Origin: Manduca sexta
Taxonomy: Eukaryota; Arthropoda; Insecta; Lepidoptera; Sphingidae
DNA length: 64,000 nucleotides
Assembly: GCF_014839805.1 (NCBI RefSeq)
Contig: NC_051119.1
Span: forward strand, 1,304,743 to 1,368,742
Direction of reading: 5' to 3'
Part shown: positions 23,137 to 34,912 of the stretch, piece after piece
Numbering within the stretch: position 1 is the first letter of the stretch
Layout: each line of letters starts with the position of its first letter
Position numbers and translations under genes: made by a program
The notes under the pieces: model-generated
What the model was told of the DNA's origin: nothing
Database searches by the model: none
Seen by the model: only the letters and a program-made list of their open reading frames with translations

Positions 23137-23517
23137 ACACAATGGGAAGTAAAGCTATTTCTAGGCAAGAAAAGGAAATGCAACAACGCTGAAACTTCGG
23201 CTAAAGCAAAAGCTAAAAGATTGATGTACTAATGTTATAACATGCGTCAGTAGTTATGGTTGTTGCTTTTTTTACTCATTAAACACTTGAGCAACAGTTA
23301 CTCGAAGGAAAAAATGGAACCTTAAGCTAAAAACAATTATCCCATTGAAATGTTACATGAGTTTTGTATTTTTTAGAGGACCGAATATTATTTTTAGAAC
23401 ATGTGTGGGGGGTCAATAGAAGCTTAATCTCATGTTTGTGAGGTCGCCCTCCTTGTCGCCTGGCGCCATCATGGAAAAGGGGTGAAAACACTTTTTCGCG
23501 ATATCTCGGAAACTATG

Positions 23518-23580
23518 CGTCTTACATAAATTTTGTAAAGTCATAATTTGTAGCAAATTGTTTTGCCTACAAATATGTTT
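23518..23580 (+). repeat. Left arm of 63-bp internal inverted repeat
   Basis: The reverse complement of 24030-24092 matches this stretch at about 60 of 63 positions. The spacer is about 450 bp. It lies inside the TTAA-flanked transposon and may mark a nested element or a fold-back. Confidence 0.85.
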
Positions 23581-24029
23581 ATATAACTTTTTGCCATAAA
23601 TTAAAAATTAAAGAAGTTATAAGCAAAAATGTGAGAAAATGTTTATAAAAGTTTTCTTTTTTGCTCTATAACTTTTTTACATTTTACACAAAAATTACCT
23701 CACAGTACCTTGTAAGTGATCATTTGAGGAAAATTGTTCCCTATAATTTTTTTTTTATTTCATTCATTTAAAACGCTGTTACAGCGCTCCAAAGTTTACC
23801 GGGTTCGTCAATGCTCATGAGAATCCGGTCGAAACAAAATGTTTAACTTATTTTTTGTTTTTTTTTTTTTTTTATTGTTAATATATTATTACAATTTTTT
23901 TGTTAAATTCGTACAACTTTACTTATTTATTCCTAACTCTTTTCTTTGCCATAGAACTTACCAAATTTAACTTATCGAATGTTATGCAGGTAAAAAGGTA
24001 TGAGTTACCATTTGGGGATAAAGGAGAAA

Positions 24030-24092
24030 AAACATATTTGCAGGCAAAACAATTTGCTACAAATTATGGCTTTACAAAATTTTTGTAAGACG
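24030..24092 (-). repeat. Right arm of 63-bp internal inverted repeat
   Basis: This is the inverted partner of 23518-23580, with three differences seen by eye. A short open frame overlapping it comes only from the repeat. Confidence 0.85.
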
Positions 24093-25361
24093 TTAAATGT
24101 TACGACGAGTTAGCTAAATGATCGAAATTAGCTGCAGAGGACAGGATGCAAGAGGCCGCTAGAGAAGAAACTGATAAAGATGTTGCCTGTAGCGATGTAA
24201 AGACGGTATTCCCATACTTACAGTCAAAGCTGACTGCTGTTGGTCAAAAAGTACAGAACCAACTATTTTGCTTCATCGTGTGTCGCAAATATTATGCAAA
24301 ACTATGGATACAAAACTGGTAAATTGTTATACATGTATGTACAATCGGTCGATTGATGATCGATGTCACTGAGAAGCAATACCTATTAAAAAAACTATCC
24401 AAAAAATATAACCAACTTCCAAAAAGAAATCTTTTATTTCTCACTTTTTAGTTATACATCTAAAAATGACATCTCATTACATACACCTTCTGACTCAAAA
24501 TATAAATTCCAATATGTAATTTCTAATGACTTAATTTAAACTTTCAATACGCTAAATATTAAAAACTGCAGATCTATGGAGTAATTATGTGGTCCATTAT
24601 AAACATCGTAGCACAGTAATTTTCCTGATTTATTGTCTGATTACGGAGTTCTGGTGCCTATCTTTCGGCTTCATGATGAGCTCCACTTTACTAAAGGGTA
24701 CTTTTCTAAATGCAAATGCTTAAATTTTTAAGCATTTACATTTAAAAGTGAAAATAACAATTTGTAAAATTGCCGTTAAAATTTGTTAAAAATGTTTATT
24801 TTCTTTTATAATTACAAAATGATACATATAAACTATTTCATGATGAATTCTTATATATTTAATAATAGAATTCTTCATTTATCATAAATTCATAAATCAT
24901 AAGTTACATTCCAATTAGATAATTAAAGCGAAAAATCAAAATTGGTTGGTCTGACTATAAAGATAGCCGACGCGCTAACTCTACGCACACAGCTACGCAA
25001 CGGCTCTGTGTGAGTGAATTTTGCGAAGAATTACCTATAGTTGACTTCACGCGCGGCACGTAAACGCTCTTAATATCTGTGCTCTTCGATCTTACTACAA
25101 TTCTCCACACCTTTCAAAGAGAGATGAACACAAATGCGAGTTACTAGCCCACTGACACACTTCACTACACCCACAAGCCTGGGAACAATTACACAATGTT
25201 ACCAATGACATTGAAAATAAGGCGTCGTGATCGCGAACGAAATTCACACGTTCATTTAGTCTATTACGTAATGTATTTTAGATTCTATGGGATTTTTTAA
25301 AAGTGTCGTCTAGGAAGCATTTAATGTGGGGTTTCTGGTCTGTCTTAGGTAAATAGAAATC

Positions 25362-25560
25362 GATACAAAGAAGATAGCGGCCACTTTACACAAGGTATTA
25401 AAACCGCCATAGTGGCCCACGTATGTCGCGTTCCAGGAGCAGACTGTGTATATCTTGTATTACACAGACTGATATAAGTCCATTGGTGAGAAAATCATAA
25501 CTCGTGAATTCATGATCTAGCTGGAAGCTACCTTACTTACTATTTAATACAGTGGAGTCG
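25362..25560 (+). mobile_element. Repeat C, degenerate
   Basis: CGCCATAGTGGCCCACGTATG and GAGCAGACTGTGTATATC are clear. The 3' half is strongly decayed up to CAGTGGAGTCGC. Confidence 0.6.
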
Positions 25561-26164
25561 CATTATTTATTTATTTGTAATAAGGTACACCAACAGCACT
25601 ACATATTAATATACATCAATCAATATAAAAACAATAAGGTACAGCATCTGATATGTGTGCTACTAATAGGTGAACACAGCAAAACATAATAATAGGAAGT
25701 AGAAAAGAAAATTATAAAGTACTAAAAACTATCAAATCAATTTTTTATATGAGCATTACATTGCTCATATAAAAAAATACATTAAATAAACTACATGATA
25801 AGTAAACATTGATATTTGTGGTACATTCGTCATCTACAGTTAAAATAGCCAGATTCCATAGGATTTGAAAGTACGCGTCCTTCATAATACCAACATTAGC
25901 ATAACACCACGCTTGAACGCGAGTGTCCATAATAGGAGGCGGGATGTTTGGAACTAATCTGGTGGGCTTATTTCGAAACAGCCTTGCGGTTGACTGACGC
26001 TTCTTTGTCAATTGTAAAAGATAAAGTTAGAACATTGCATATGTCATATTAATATTGAACAAATAATAAACAATATTACCCATTACGGAATGTTTAAAGT
26101 AGAAAAAAAATGAGTTCAATAAAATATAACTGAATACACAATCCATATTTTTACTTAAAAAAAA
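25561..26164. other. Unique AT-rich sequence
   Basis: I see no gene or repeat here. Confidence 0.4.
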
Positions 26165-26365
26165 TATATCAGACCGATATCTGATATAGATATTGAAGAA
26201 ATCTATTGGGGGGTCTTTATTAAAGCAACAGGAGCCAAAACAACAGTGTTTAGATTTTTGTCTGTCATGTTTGGACTCGCATCGCACAAAAACTACTGCA
26301 TGAAATTGAATGCAGTTTTCACCGATATATTACTAGATATCTTAACTTAAAATATTGGCAACACT
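26165..26365 (+). mobile_element. Helitron-like H6, second copy
   Basis: It is collinear with 10853-11093 (GCAACAGGAGCCAAAACAAC, then CACAAAAACTACTGCATG). The GC-rich end is missing. An 86-codon reverse open frame here is incidental. Confidence 0.55.
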
Positions 26366-28077
26366 TTATTCCAGAAAAATATAATACAGGACATTTATCT
26401 TGGAACAACTTTTTCCAGCATTGTAAATAAATTTACTACTAAGCCAACATCCCAGATAAAATCTATCTTCTATAGCCTAAATATTTATGAAAGGTAACTA
26501 TATAGTGACGTTCTTAGAAAACATGCCATAACTTCCAAATATTATTTTTCTTATATTTAAAATTCTTATGTGCTAATTAAGATACTATTTAACATGTGCA
26601 ATGCTAATTAAATTTAATTGAAGTTGACCAACTCAGTAATGAATTTTATTTCTTTTCACAGGTAATTCGAGTTTAAGTCATCATTGCCGAAAATAAATCA
26701 CGTAAAGTATTACCAAGCTATTTCTTCTGGTATTATCATAATAATCGATGGCTCCTAAGTAAACTATTGTATCTAGAAGATAGGGATTTTCACTTTTCAA
26801 CGTTTCCATATGTATGTACTGTTTATTACCAAACCCAAAATCTCAAAAATCAAAATCTTCATTTATTAACTTTTTTTAGTAGGTTTGAAACTGAGTTAGT
26901 AAATAGAGAAAGCTGGAAGGTGCATATTACAGTCCATAGATAACGCAACGCTATAAAAGTGTAAATCGCAATTTGTCCAGATACGATAGTTTACTCAGGA
27001 GCCATCCAATTATAGATAACCTAATATTCATCGAAAAATAAGTGACTGAAACTAACAAGTACCAAGCTGTTATTAAATACTATTATCCATACGTATGTAC
27101 CAACAGTCAGCCGTAAAGTAGTTGAAAAAAATCAAATTTTAAATCGACTTTAAACTTTTGTTCTATCAACTAACTTATTATCTTCACTTTAATATACTTT
27201 AGAGTTTTATTTATTTTTAACCGACTTCAAAGAAAGGGGGAGATTATTAAAACGTCGTGTATTTTTTTTTATATAAAAAAAAAAAATATTTCGTTTAAAG
27301 GTAATGTGTAGGACCGTTTCGAACTAAGGTTTTGTTCAGCTGTTTTGGGAGCAACAGGAATGATCAAATTGACTCACACATTAAAACTAGATTTAGGACA
27401 TAAAAGGAAACACTAAAGATTTCCGACTGCAGTTAAATCTACTGGTTGTCCTTGTCTCATTACTCTAAATAAAGAATTCAACTAGTACAGTAACCGGTTT
27501 GAACTCAAAAAATATTTGATTTATTTCCCTCCTATTTATAAAAACAAATTACAATATATGTAGTCATATTTTATTTATTTTTTTTTGAATTATATGACCT
27601 GTTATTTAATACCAAGAATAATTTAAACAAATCCCGTACGAAGCCATTTAAAAATAAAAAAATAAAATATGTTTGTTTTTTAACTTTATAATACTTAAGT
27701 CCCTAATAATAATATAACTCAAGTTAAGAGGCCAACAATCATATTTCATTTTTCTACTTTTTAGAGGTTTATTGTGTCAGGGTTTGTTTATAATTTTAAT
27801 TAAATTTTTTAAAAGTCAAACAACATATAGATAAAAGTATTCTAAATCGTCCAGGTATAATTCACAAACATTATTCCAAAACCATAACTAAATACCCACT
27901 TATCAATAATATCTGGGTTGTTTAATTCCATTCTGTAATTATAAATTATTTACACTATAAATAATTGCCGTTGCCTTCCGAAGACAAAACAGCTCCTCAA
28001 AATTAACTACTTAGTATATATTTGTTTACATTTTGGCATACGGTAACGGGTGTATTGTCTAGTATGCTCATCCCTAA
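26366..28077. other. Unique, very AT-rich sequence
   Basis: Apart from the short repeat G fragment at 27216, nothing is recognisable. Confidence 0.4.
27216..27260 (+). repeat. Repeat G, short fragment
   Basis: TTAACCGACTTCAAAGAAAG begins the same motif as at 9754. The remainder is not recognisable. Confidence 0.4.
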
Positions 28078-28141
28078 TCGTTGATGTTTCATCCTCTCCC
28101 TGTGACCTGAGCCGAGGTTCGTAACCCGTTAGTGGGTTCCC
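28078..28141 (-). repeat. Repeat E, first part, split by the hAT-like MITE
   Basis: This is the reverse complement of the part of repeat E seen at about 12140-12215, recognised by GTTAGTGGGTTCC and the GAGCCGAGGTTCG block. It continues at 28402 beyond the MITE. Confidence 0.8.
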
Positions 28142-28149
28142 CACAGATC

Positions 28150-28401
28150 CAGTGCCGGATTTATATTTTTTATGAGTGTAGGCTACTATATTTCCGCTGC
28201 CCTATGGAGGTTTATGTCTGTACGTATGTAGGTTTGTAAAATACTCAATAATTTTCCATTTGTTTGTATTATGGAAGACACTAAAGTTAAATAAACGAAT
28301 GATTAATTAAATCTATTGAGCGCTTTCTGAAATCTGCCGCCCCTAAGAGACTGTCGCCCATAGGCCGCGGCCTAAACGACCTATTTACAAATCCGGGACT
28401 G
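28150..28401 (+). mobile_element. hAT-like MITE inserted in repeat E
   Basis: The 252-bp insert begins CAGTGCCGGATTT and ends with the inverted counterpart AAATCCGGGACTG. It is flanked by an 8-bp duplication, CACAGATC (28142-28149) and CTCAGGTC (28402-28409), with two mismatches. The uninterrupted repeat E copy near 12140 carries the matching empty site, CTCAGGTC on the reverse strand. CAG-type termini and 8-bp duplications are typical of hAT elements. There is no coding capacity. Confidence 0.85.
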
Positions 28402-28480
28402 CTCAGGTCGCGTAATTTTCAAGGGTTGCGAGCGATTAAAGCATTCAACCAAAAGTCAGTTGTGTTTGTATAGAAATACC
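28402..28480 (-). repeat. Repeat E, second part, split by the hAT-like MITE
   Basis: This continues the reverse-strand repeat E copy (TTTTCAAGGGTTGCGAGCG). It starts with the second copy of the MITE's target duplication. Confidence 0.8.
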
Positions 28481-28656
28481 TTTTTGGCACAAGGTTATTG
28501 TCAACACTAAGCTCGAATGATTGGGGTTAGTAACTTATGCGCGGATCCGGTTCGGGGCGCCTACGTACTGAGATTTATCTGCTAGATAATACGCCATAAT
28601 GGAAACATTTCTCTATTGTAGTATAATACTGCAGAGTATAGTGATCTATGTTTTAC

Positions 28657-28690
28657 TAGCTTTAGCCCGCGGCTTTATGCGTATTCATCC
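28657..28690 (-). mobile_element. Helitron-like 3' terminus, isolated
   Basis: ACTAGCTTTAGCCCGCGGC is the reverse complement of the usual GC hairpin plus CTAG end. I could not trace the rest of the element. Confidence 0.4.
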
Positions 28691-28872
28691 TTCTGGGGAT
28701 AAAAGTACAAATCCGTAGTAAAAAATAAATCTAGCAGTTAGGAATGATGTACCTTCCTAAGATTTTTAAAATTAATGTGCATAGTTACATAGTTTACTCT
28801 TTATACAACATAGACTCTCGAATTTTAAAATTCTAATGATACAGATTGTCTATCGCGTTATCATCTTACCCA

Positions 28873-29185
28873 AATCTATAATACCAGCCCTGTATTATAT
28901 ACTGTCCCACTGCTGGGCACGAACCTCCTCTACTACTGGGATTAGGCCTTAGTCCACCACGCTGGCCTAGTGCGGATTGGTAGACTTCACATACCCTTAA
29001 AACTATTATAGAAAACTTCTCAGGTATGCAGGTTTCCTCGCGATGTTTCGATCCCCGTTAAACCAAGCGATAATGAAAGAATACAATATACAAACTAAAA
29101 AAGTCAGAGATGTGTCCTTGGATTTTGAACCTGCGGACATTCGTCGCAGTCCGTTCCACTGGCAACTAGGCTATCGCCATATCTG
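28873..29185 (-). mobile_element. SINE-B, near full-length
   Basis: A reverse-strand copy from CCAGCCCTGTATTATATAC to GGCAACTAGGCTATCGCC. The 84-codon open frame starting at 29043 lies in it and is spurious. Confidence 0.8.
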
Positions 29186-30344
29186 TGCTTTAAACATTTT
29201 CAGCATAAATACATATTACAACAAGCGTAAAGTAAGTGTAGTGAAATTACCGCGCGGGTCCGCCGGCACCCAGATTTCTAAGCAGGTGAAAACTTAACTA
29301 TTATATTTAGATAAATGGCCAAGTGCAGTGGAAACTGCGCGCCTCTAGTTTTACAAACTTAGCATACGTTGTGGTATATATATATAGCTTCGTGTTATAA
29401 TATCTAATGATTGTATTTATATCGTGTATATTTATTTAAAACATAATACTTTATTTATCACGTAGGTGAACAAAGTTGCACTGATACGTCAAAACAATGT
29501 ATAAAAATAATAATTATTATTTCTGAATAACACTCAATAACTTATAAAATATGGAATTTTTTTAATTGGGAATTAATTTAGTAAGAAACCATAACGCATA
29601 CACATAAAGTAAATCAAAGTAGATAGCTCGGGCTGGCAGTTAGGGAGAAATAAAAATTAAAGAAAACGAATAATTACTGCAGTACCATATATTATTATGG
29701 TGCTTTTAGGAAAGCAGATGGTTCCAAGAAAGATTAAAAAAAATAACGGATAAGTTTTTATTTATATTTATGGTAATTAAATGTTCCTAATAAAATTTAA
29801 AACCCTTCGTCTTGGATGACCTCTTCTCTACTGATTGAAATAAACCACAGAAAGAATTCACTATGAAAAATCACATATTTTACTGTCGGTAGGCAAAAAA
29901 TAATCTCCTAACACCTCATTATACAATATCGGCTAACTTTCTCTGTCATCAAGCGACACAGCTAATGAATTCATAATATTTGCCAAGTTTCAAATTGGAA
30001 ACTTTCACTGAGACCTTTTCTTTATTTCTGTAGGACCACGCCTGTCTCTTCGGATGATAGGCAGGTGTATATCCGCACTGTTCCAAGGTGTGTTCGTCCT
30101 AATATAAGCCGAAAAATAAGATAATTTTTAAGAACAGTTTAACACAAATATATTTCTAACTCCCTATCTTTCTATTTTAATTTCGTTGCGGGATAATGAA
30201 AAATTAGTGTTCCCTGAGTCGGTGAACTTCACAACTCGTCATAGAATGTGTGCCACTGCTGATCCTGGCTTACAGGAGTTGTAGTGTTGGGTGTGAGGAC
30301 GGGAAAGTCTCTAAATATAATGACAACCAAGCGACTTGGATGAC
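29186..30344. other. Unique AT-rich sequence
   Basis: I see no gene or confident repeat here. Confidence 0.4.
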
Positions 30345-30610
30345 TGACATAGTTGTATTAGGTATGGCACCGCTCTGAGATCTCGAGTTCGGTAAAGTGA
30401 TATTGGCTTTAATGCTTAGTGATAACCCAAGGTCTGGAAGTCGTGTCTTATATGATATGGCGCTAGGGTCGCCCACTATATCATCATGGTGTGGCACACA
30501 TAGTAAAAAGTAGATCACTGCATCATCATGGTGTGGCACACATAGTAAAAAGTAGATACCTTGGTTCTACCTCTGCTTGCCCCTTTGGAGAAAAAGGCAT
30601 GATATGTGTT
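30345..30610 (+). mobile_element. SINE-A with a 42-bp internal duplication
   Basis: A degenerate copy with B-box remnant ATCTCGAGTTCGGTAAAGTG. A body segment starting CATCATGGTGTGGCACACAT occurs at 30482 and again at 30524, a tandem duplication with a 42-bp period. The 89-codon reverse open frame spanning it owes its repeat to this. Confidence 0.65.
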
Positions 30611-31507
30611 TTGTATACGTCTTGAAAACCATCTCGGACTATATTACTGAATAAGTAAAATAATCTGGCAGATTTTACTCCAGTTAAATTCTGCGGTCCT
30701 TGTCTATAATATTAGTGATAACAACTTCAGACTACAGCAAAATTAGATATTTTTGCAAAACATTTTTGTCTTCCTCACATTTCCTAAACAGGAGTTTCAT
30801 TTCGCATTCAATCAACGAAGGTTTTACGTAACAAACTGAATCTAATATACTTGACCTAATGCAAGCGACTTTAACATTAACTTGTTGATAAATTAACTTA
30901 GGTTCAGTGTTAGGTCATTAGGGCGTGACTTAGTGCATTGAGAGAAGATAACTTGTTCAAACGAGTTAGTTTTTACATTATAGGGGTAAAAATGGCGAAT
31001 TTTTTTACGAATAAATTTAAATGGTATAAATAAATAAATGGGAATGATTGAATGGTTTTTATTATTCTAAATAAATTCTCTATTATATCTGTGGTAATTT
31101 ATTTTTATTTTAACGGCAATTTTTTTTTAAGACTCATGGAATTTAATCAAAACATATAATAATGATGATTAGGTTTAGTACTTAATCTAGAATGCACTCC
31201 AAAATTTGTGTCCAAATGATGATTATTAGAAACGATGTGTTATTATTTAATTGTAAAATTATCATATTACGAATTTTCGAATACCAATAGATTCCTCTCG
31301 CCCGACCGCTTATTAAATATCTATAATCTAAAATATCTGCCGGTCAAGTTCGTACTTTCACCTTGAGATTTCGTCACGTGCCAAAGTGCGTTCACACCAC
31401 CAGGGAGAGTTATTTAACATCACTTATGGAGAAAGCTTAAGCTAATATGTTAAAACAATATCTGAAAGATTGCGCAAAAAGGTGGGTTGTAGGTGTTTGG
31501 TTTGGAT
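30611..31507. other. Unique AT-rich sequence
   Basis: I see no gene or repeat. A CACGTG E-box-like site near 31374 is a chance-level motif. Confidence 0.4.
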
Positions 31508-31809
31508 TACTGGTGGTAGGTCTCTCGTATGTTAGACTCCGCCTGGGTAGGTACCACCGGAATGTATATTTCTGCCGCCAAGAACAGTGTGTAGTTACTG
31601 TTGTGTTCCGATTTGAAGGACATTGCAGCCAGTGTAACTACTGGACATATGACTTTACGTCTCATGTCTCAGGATGGCGAGCGCAGTGGAATACCAAACA
31701 ATATTTTGTAATTCAAGGTGTTGGTGTTTCTACTGTTTATGGGCGGTCGTATCGCTTACCATCAGGCGAACGGCAAGCTCGTCTCGTCATTCAAAGCAAT
31801 AAAAAAAAG
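31508..31809 (+). mobile_element. Repeat D, longest forward copy
   Basis: It starts GGTGGTAGGTCTCTCGTATG and ends CATTCAAAGCAATAAAAAAA. A 131-codon open frame (31447-31842) overlaps it and changes register against sister copies, so it is not treated as a gene. Confidence 0.8.
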
Positions 31810-32282
31810 TCTTTACTACTGCTCAGTCCGTTTGTCGATTAACAATGTTATTTATATATATTTAATTATCCTAACTACGTTCCTCAACTTTGCTCGCGTA
31901 ACATGTACTCCTGAGGCTAAATAATAACCAATAATACTTAGGAATAATACAGCTTAATTTTAGCATACTCGACATAAAATATCACACATTAGAGAAAGAA
32001 ATATGAAATAGGTAGTTCAAAAATGTTCCTTGTTCAAACAAAACTTCACTGTAAATCAGTAATTCGGTTATATAATAAACAAAAACCTTTTGTAATGGTC
32101 ATAAGTTATCAGAGACCTTGCAGTCGCAGTTTGAAAGGCAAACCAGTGCGAGATAACAGCGCCCTTTATTATAATACTAGTTCGAGCACTTTTAATAATT
32201 GGATCATAAATCAAACTAAACGGCTAGAATGTTTGTTGTTAAAATTGCAACAAAATTCTATTGATCGAAATATCTATATTAA

Positions 32283-32355
<73 letters not shown>

Positions 32356-32622
32356 GAATCCCTATTTCCCTTGGTCACGCCATCACGCGTGAACGGCTGG
32401 ACCGATTTCACTATTTTTTTTTTGTTGTGTTATTGTCAGGAGAAGGTTCTTATGAAATAAAAAAAATCAAAATATTGCGCGGAGAATTAGAAAATTTAAG
32501 AAAACTTAACGAAAATATTAATTTTATATAACTGTCAATTGTTTGAAAAAATATCAGCGATTGACAGAATGCGCGCTGCAAATTCATAGTTAAGACGGGA
32601 CAACGTCTGTCGGGTCAGCTAA
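32283..32622 (+). mobile_element. Helitron-like H1 with expanded (TA)n
   Basis: A forward copy with the H1 body (CACGCGTGAACGGCTGG) and terminus GTCTGTCGGGTCAGCTAA. Its 5' TA run has grown to about 68 bp, against 12-18 bp in sister copies. The TA run creates a spurious Ile-Tyr repeat in the 145-codon open frame at 32023-32460. Confidence 0.85.
32285..32352 (+). repeat. (TA)n microsatellite inside H1
   Basis: An almost perfect TA dinucleotide tract at the 5' end of the H1 copy. Confidence 0.95.
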
Positions 32623-32940
32623 TACATGTTATAAATGACAAAGTAACTTCGTCTTACGATGTCATAGTTTATCTACTTCATTTATTTCGATGAAATTTGG
32701 TACAAAGTAAGCCTGAAATCCAAGAAAGTGTGTCTGCTCTTTTATTAACAATCCGACATCCACTTTGACGAGGCTGCTAATAAAACTTAAGTATAAGGTG
32801 TAATTTGAACACCGAAAGGTCCTGGATTCAAATCCAATACTCAGATACTTAGGGTTCGACCACGACTGGACCCTCCAACGATGGTTAACGTCAGTCAAGC
32901 AACGATTCGTCAAAACTAAGCAAAAACTGTCTTCAAATGC

Positions 32941-33088
32941 ACAATGAGGATCAATCTGTATATCGGATTTCAAACAGGCCGGCATAATTTTGTCGACTAA
33001 CTAACAAACACCACTCATCAGTCAAAACTCTATTTACACCCACTCTCTACCATTAAGTATAGTAGTCATTTTGCAGTGTATAAAAAAA
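32941..33088 (+). mobile_element. Repeat C, 3' part
   Basis: ATCGGATTTCAAACAGGCC, GGCATAATTTTGTCGACTAA and CTACCATTAAGTATAGTAG match repeat C, ending in an A-rich tail. A 107-codon reverse open frame overlapping it is not supported as a gene. Confidence 0.6.
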
Positions 33089-33424
33089 ATGCGTTACTTC
33101 GTACGAAAAAAACCAACCTAATTGAGTACCACCTACTTCAAATTCGGTTCAAACGATTGCGCCTACTTCCGTATCTAGAACTTCATTACATGACCGAAAA
33201 CATAACCTTGATATAAACTCCTGCGCAAGTAAACGCCATGTTTTGTAATGGTGTTATGTCAGCGTGCGTGAGGTAAATACGGCAGAAAGACCTCAAAATT
33301 AGAATTTTATGGCCTTAGAATGACGTCCCCTAGAGTATTCATCTAGGCAGCCATTGTTTAGCAGTTGAGCAATGTGGAAAAACTGTTATGTTGATTCAAA
33401 AGGATATGTCTAATGTAACTACTA

Positions 33425-33525
33425 AAATTGCCTCAGAGGCGTTGCTTCATTCCTGTGGAGAATAAGACTGCTTCCAGATCTCGGGTTCGAAGCCGGGTCG
33501 GGCAAAATGAGTTAGTGTGAGATTT
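33425..33525 (+). mobile_element. SINE-A, degenerate head
   Basis: CTCGGGTTCGAAGCCGGGTC is a B-box match, preceded by CCTCAGAGGCGTTGCTTC. The body fades after about 33525. Confidence 0.5.
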
Positions 33526-34359
33526 GTACCCGATATTTATTTGAACAGCCAACAAAACATGCAACTTAAATAGTTTCTTTTTTTTTAACAATTCAGTAAG
33601 TAATTGCTGCAGTGCTGTTTTACTTACAGCATGAACATATTATTACATAACAATAAACAATTGGCTGCACCATAAGTGCAGTATGTTCTAAATATAATAG
33701 ACTGGTGTTAGGCTTCCTATCTCATCGTAGGATAGAACACACTAGGTGCAAAATAGATGCATGTGTTGCCGCTCTACCTAACCCTTCCGGACAAATGAGG
33801 GTGTGTTATCAACCTTAATATCTGTCTCAAGATGAGGAGCGTAGTTCAGATTCGCTTCGTATTATCTGTGATTATATCCAGTGTTACCATTATAAAAAAA
33901 GAGTTGCTGGTATAAAAAAACATAGAAACACATATTTAGACCGTATTCCTTTTAGGAAATCAGTTAAAAACTGTTGTAGCTGACAAAATATTGACAATTT
34001 ATCATCTTAGCGGCACCAAGCATTTCATTATTAGTTAATTTGTTGATTATAAGCTAAATGTCAGCATTTAATGTCAATAATTATATGCTCCAAAGCAAGT
34101 TTCGACGTACGTCATCCAATAATATTCTGTATACCCGATAAAAATAAACGATTTGCTTTAAAAACTCTTATTGCATATGAATGCTAGTGATTCGGAAGCA
34201 TCGAGTTGTGTTACACAAATCCGTATTCGTCGCAAGTCGGCTTGTTCCGACTGTCACAAGCGTGATGCATGACAACTAGTTTACGCGAGTCACTCATAAT
34301 GTATGTTGCACAACAGGATGTAGCTTTGATCGAATGTCCGAATAAAATTAGCCAGGAAT
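33526..34359. other. Unique sequence
   Basis: A possible decayed SINE-A tail lies near 33750-33830. Nothing else is recognised. Confidence 0.3.
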
Positions 34360-34371
34360 AACGTACAATGA

Positions 34372-34692
34372 AAAGCGGCGATAGCCTAGTTGGGTGTGGA
34401 ACGGACTGCCAAGACGAATGTCCGCAGGTTCAAATCCCAAGGGCACACACCTCTGACTTTTCTAAAATCATGTATGTATTCTTTGTGAATTTATCATTCG
34501 CTTGAACGGTGAAGGAAAACATCGTGAGGAAACCTGTACATCTGAGAAGTTCTCTATAGGAATTTCGAAGGTGTGTGAAGTCTACCAATCCGCACTAGGC
34601 CAGCGTGGTGGACTAAGGCCTAATCCCTCTGAGTAGTAGAGGAGGCCCGTGCTCAGCAGTGGGCAAGTATATAATACAGAGCAGATATTATT
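34372..34692 (+). mobile_element. SINE-B, full-length, with target duplication
   Basis: It begins GCGGCGATAGCCTAGTTGG, has B box GCAGGTTCAAATCCC and ends in TATTATT. It is flanked by AACGTACAATGA (34360-34371) and AACGTACAAATGA (34693-34705), a target duplication with one inserted base. This is the best reference copy in the window. Confidence 0.9.
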
Positions 34693-34830
34693 AACGTACA
34701 AATGAGCAAAGTTTGCGCTAGACCACCTTAAGGGTTAAAATATCTTAGCATCATTATCATACCCTTCCAAATAAAAAAACATTCTAGAGAAATGAGAATT
34801 AATGTGCCATTTTAATAAATAAAACTATTT

Positions 34831-34912
34831 TTCAGATTTTATAACGGTTTTTTATATTTTATTTTTCTCCCGACGCGACGTGTCAAAGACTGCAGCTTTC
34901 GGCTTTCAAGGT
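34831..34912 (+). repeat. Repeat F, forward, degenerate
   Basis: ATTTTATAACGGTTTTTTAT, CTCCCGACGCGACGTGTCAA and GACTGCAGCTTTCGGC match repeat F. Confidence 0.5.

Larger units (their letters stand above)
22358..25069 (+). mobile_element. Degenerate DNA transposon with terminal inverted repeats and TTAA flanks
   Basis: The ends are inverted: GAGCGTTTACG at 22358 matches the reverse complement of the sequence ending at 25069, and after a small gap both continue with CCGCGCG. TTAA lies directly outside each end (22354-22357 and 25070-25073), consistent with a TTAA target duplication. Inside there are a GC-richer leader (about 22920-23054), a consensus donor GTAAGT at 23055, an acceptor at 23136 and an ATG at 23142 whose frame stops after 16 codons. 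A fragmentary coding-like stretch lies at about 24130-24310. The superfamily is not recognised: TTAA is used by piggyBac, Kolobok and Sola3, and the termini do not look like typical piggyBac. No intact transposase is visible. Confidence 0.6.

Noticed and set aside
32023..32460. 145-codon open frame with an Ile-Tyr repeat
   Set aside because: The repeat is a (TA)n microsatellite inside a Helitron-like element, not coding sequence.
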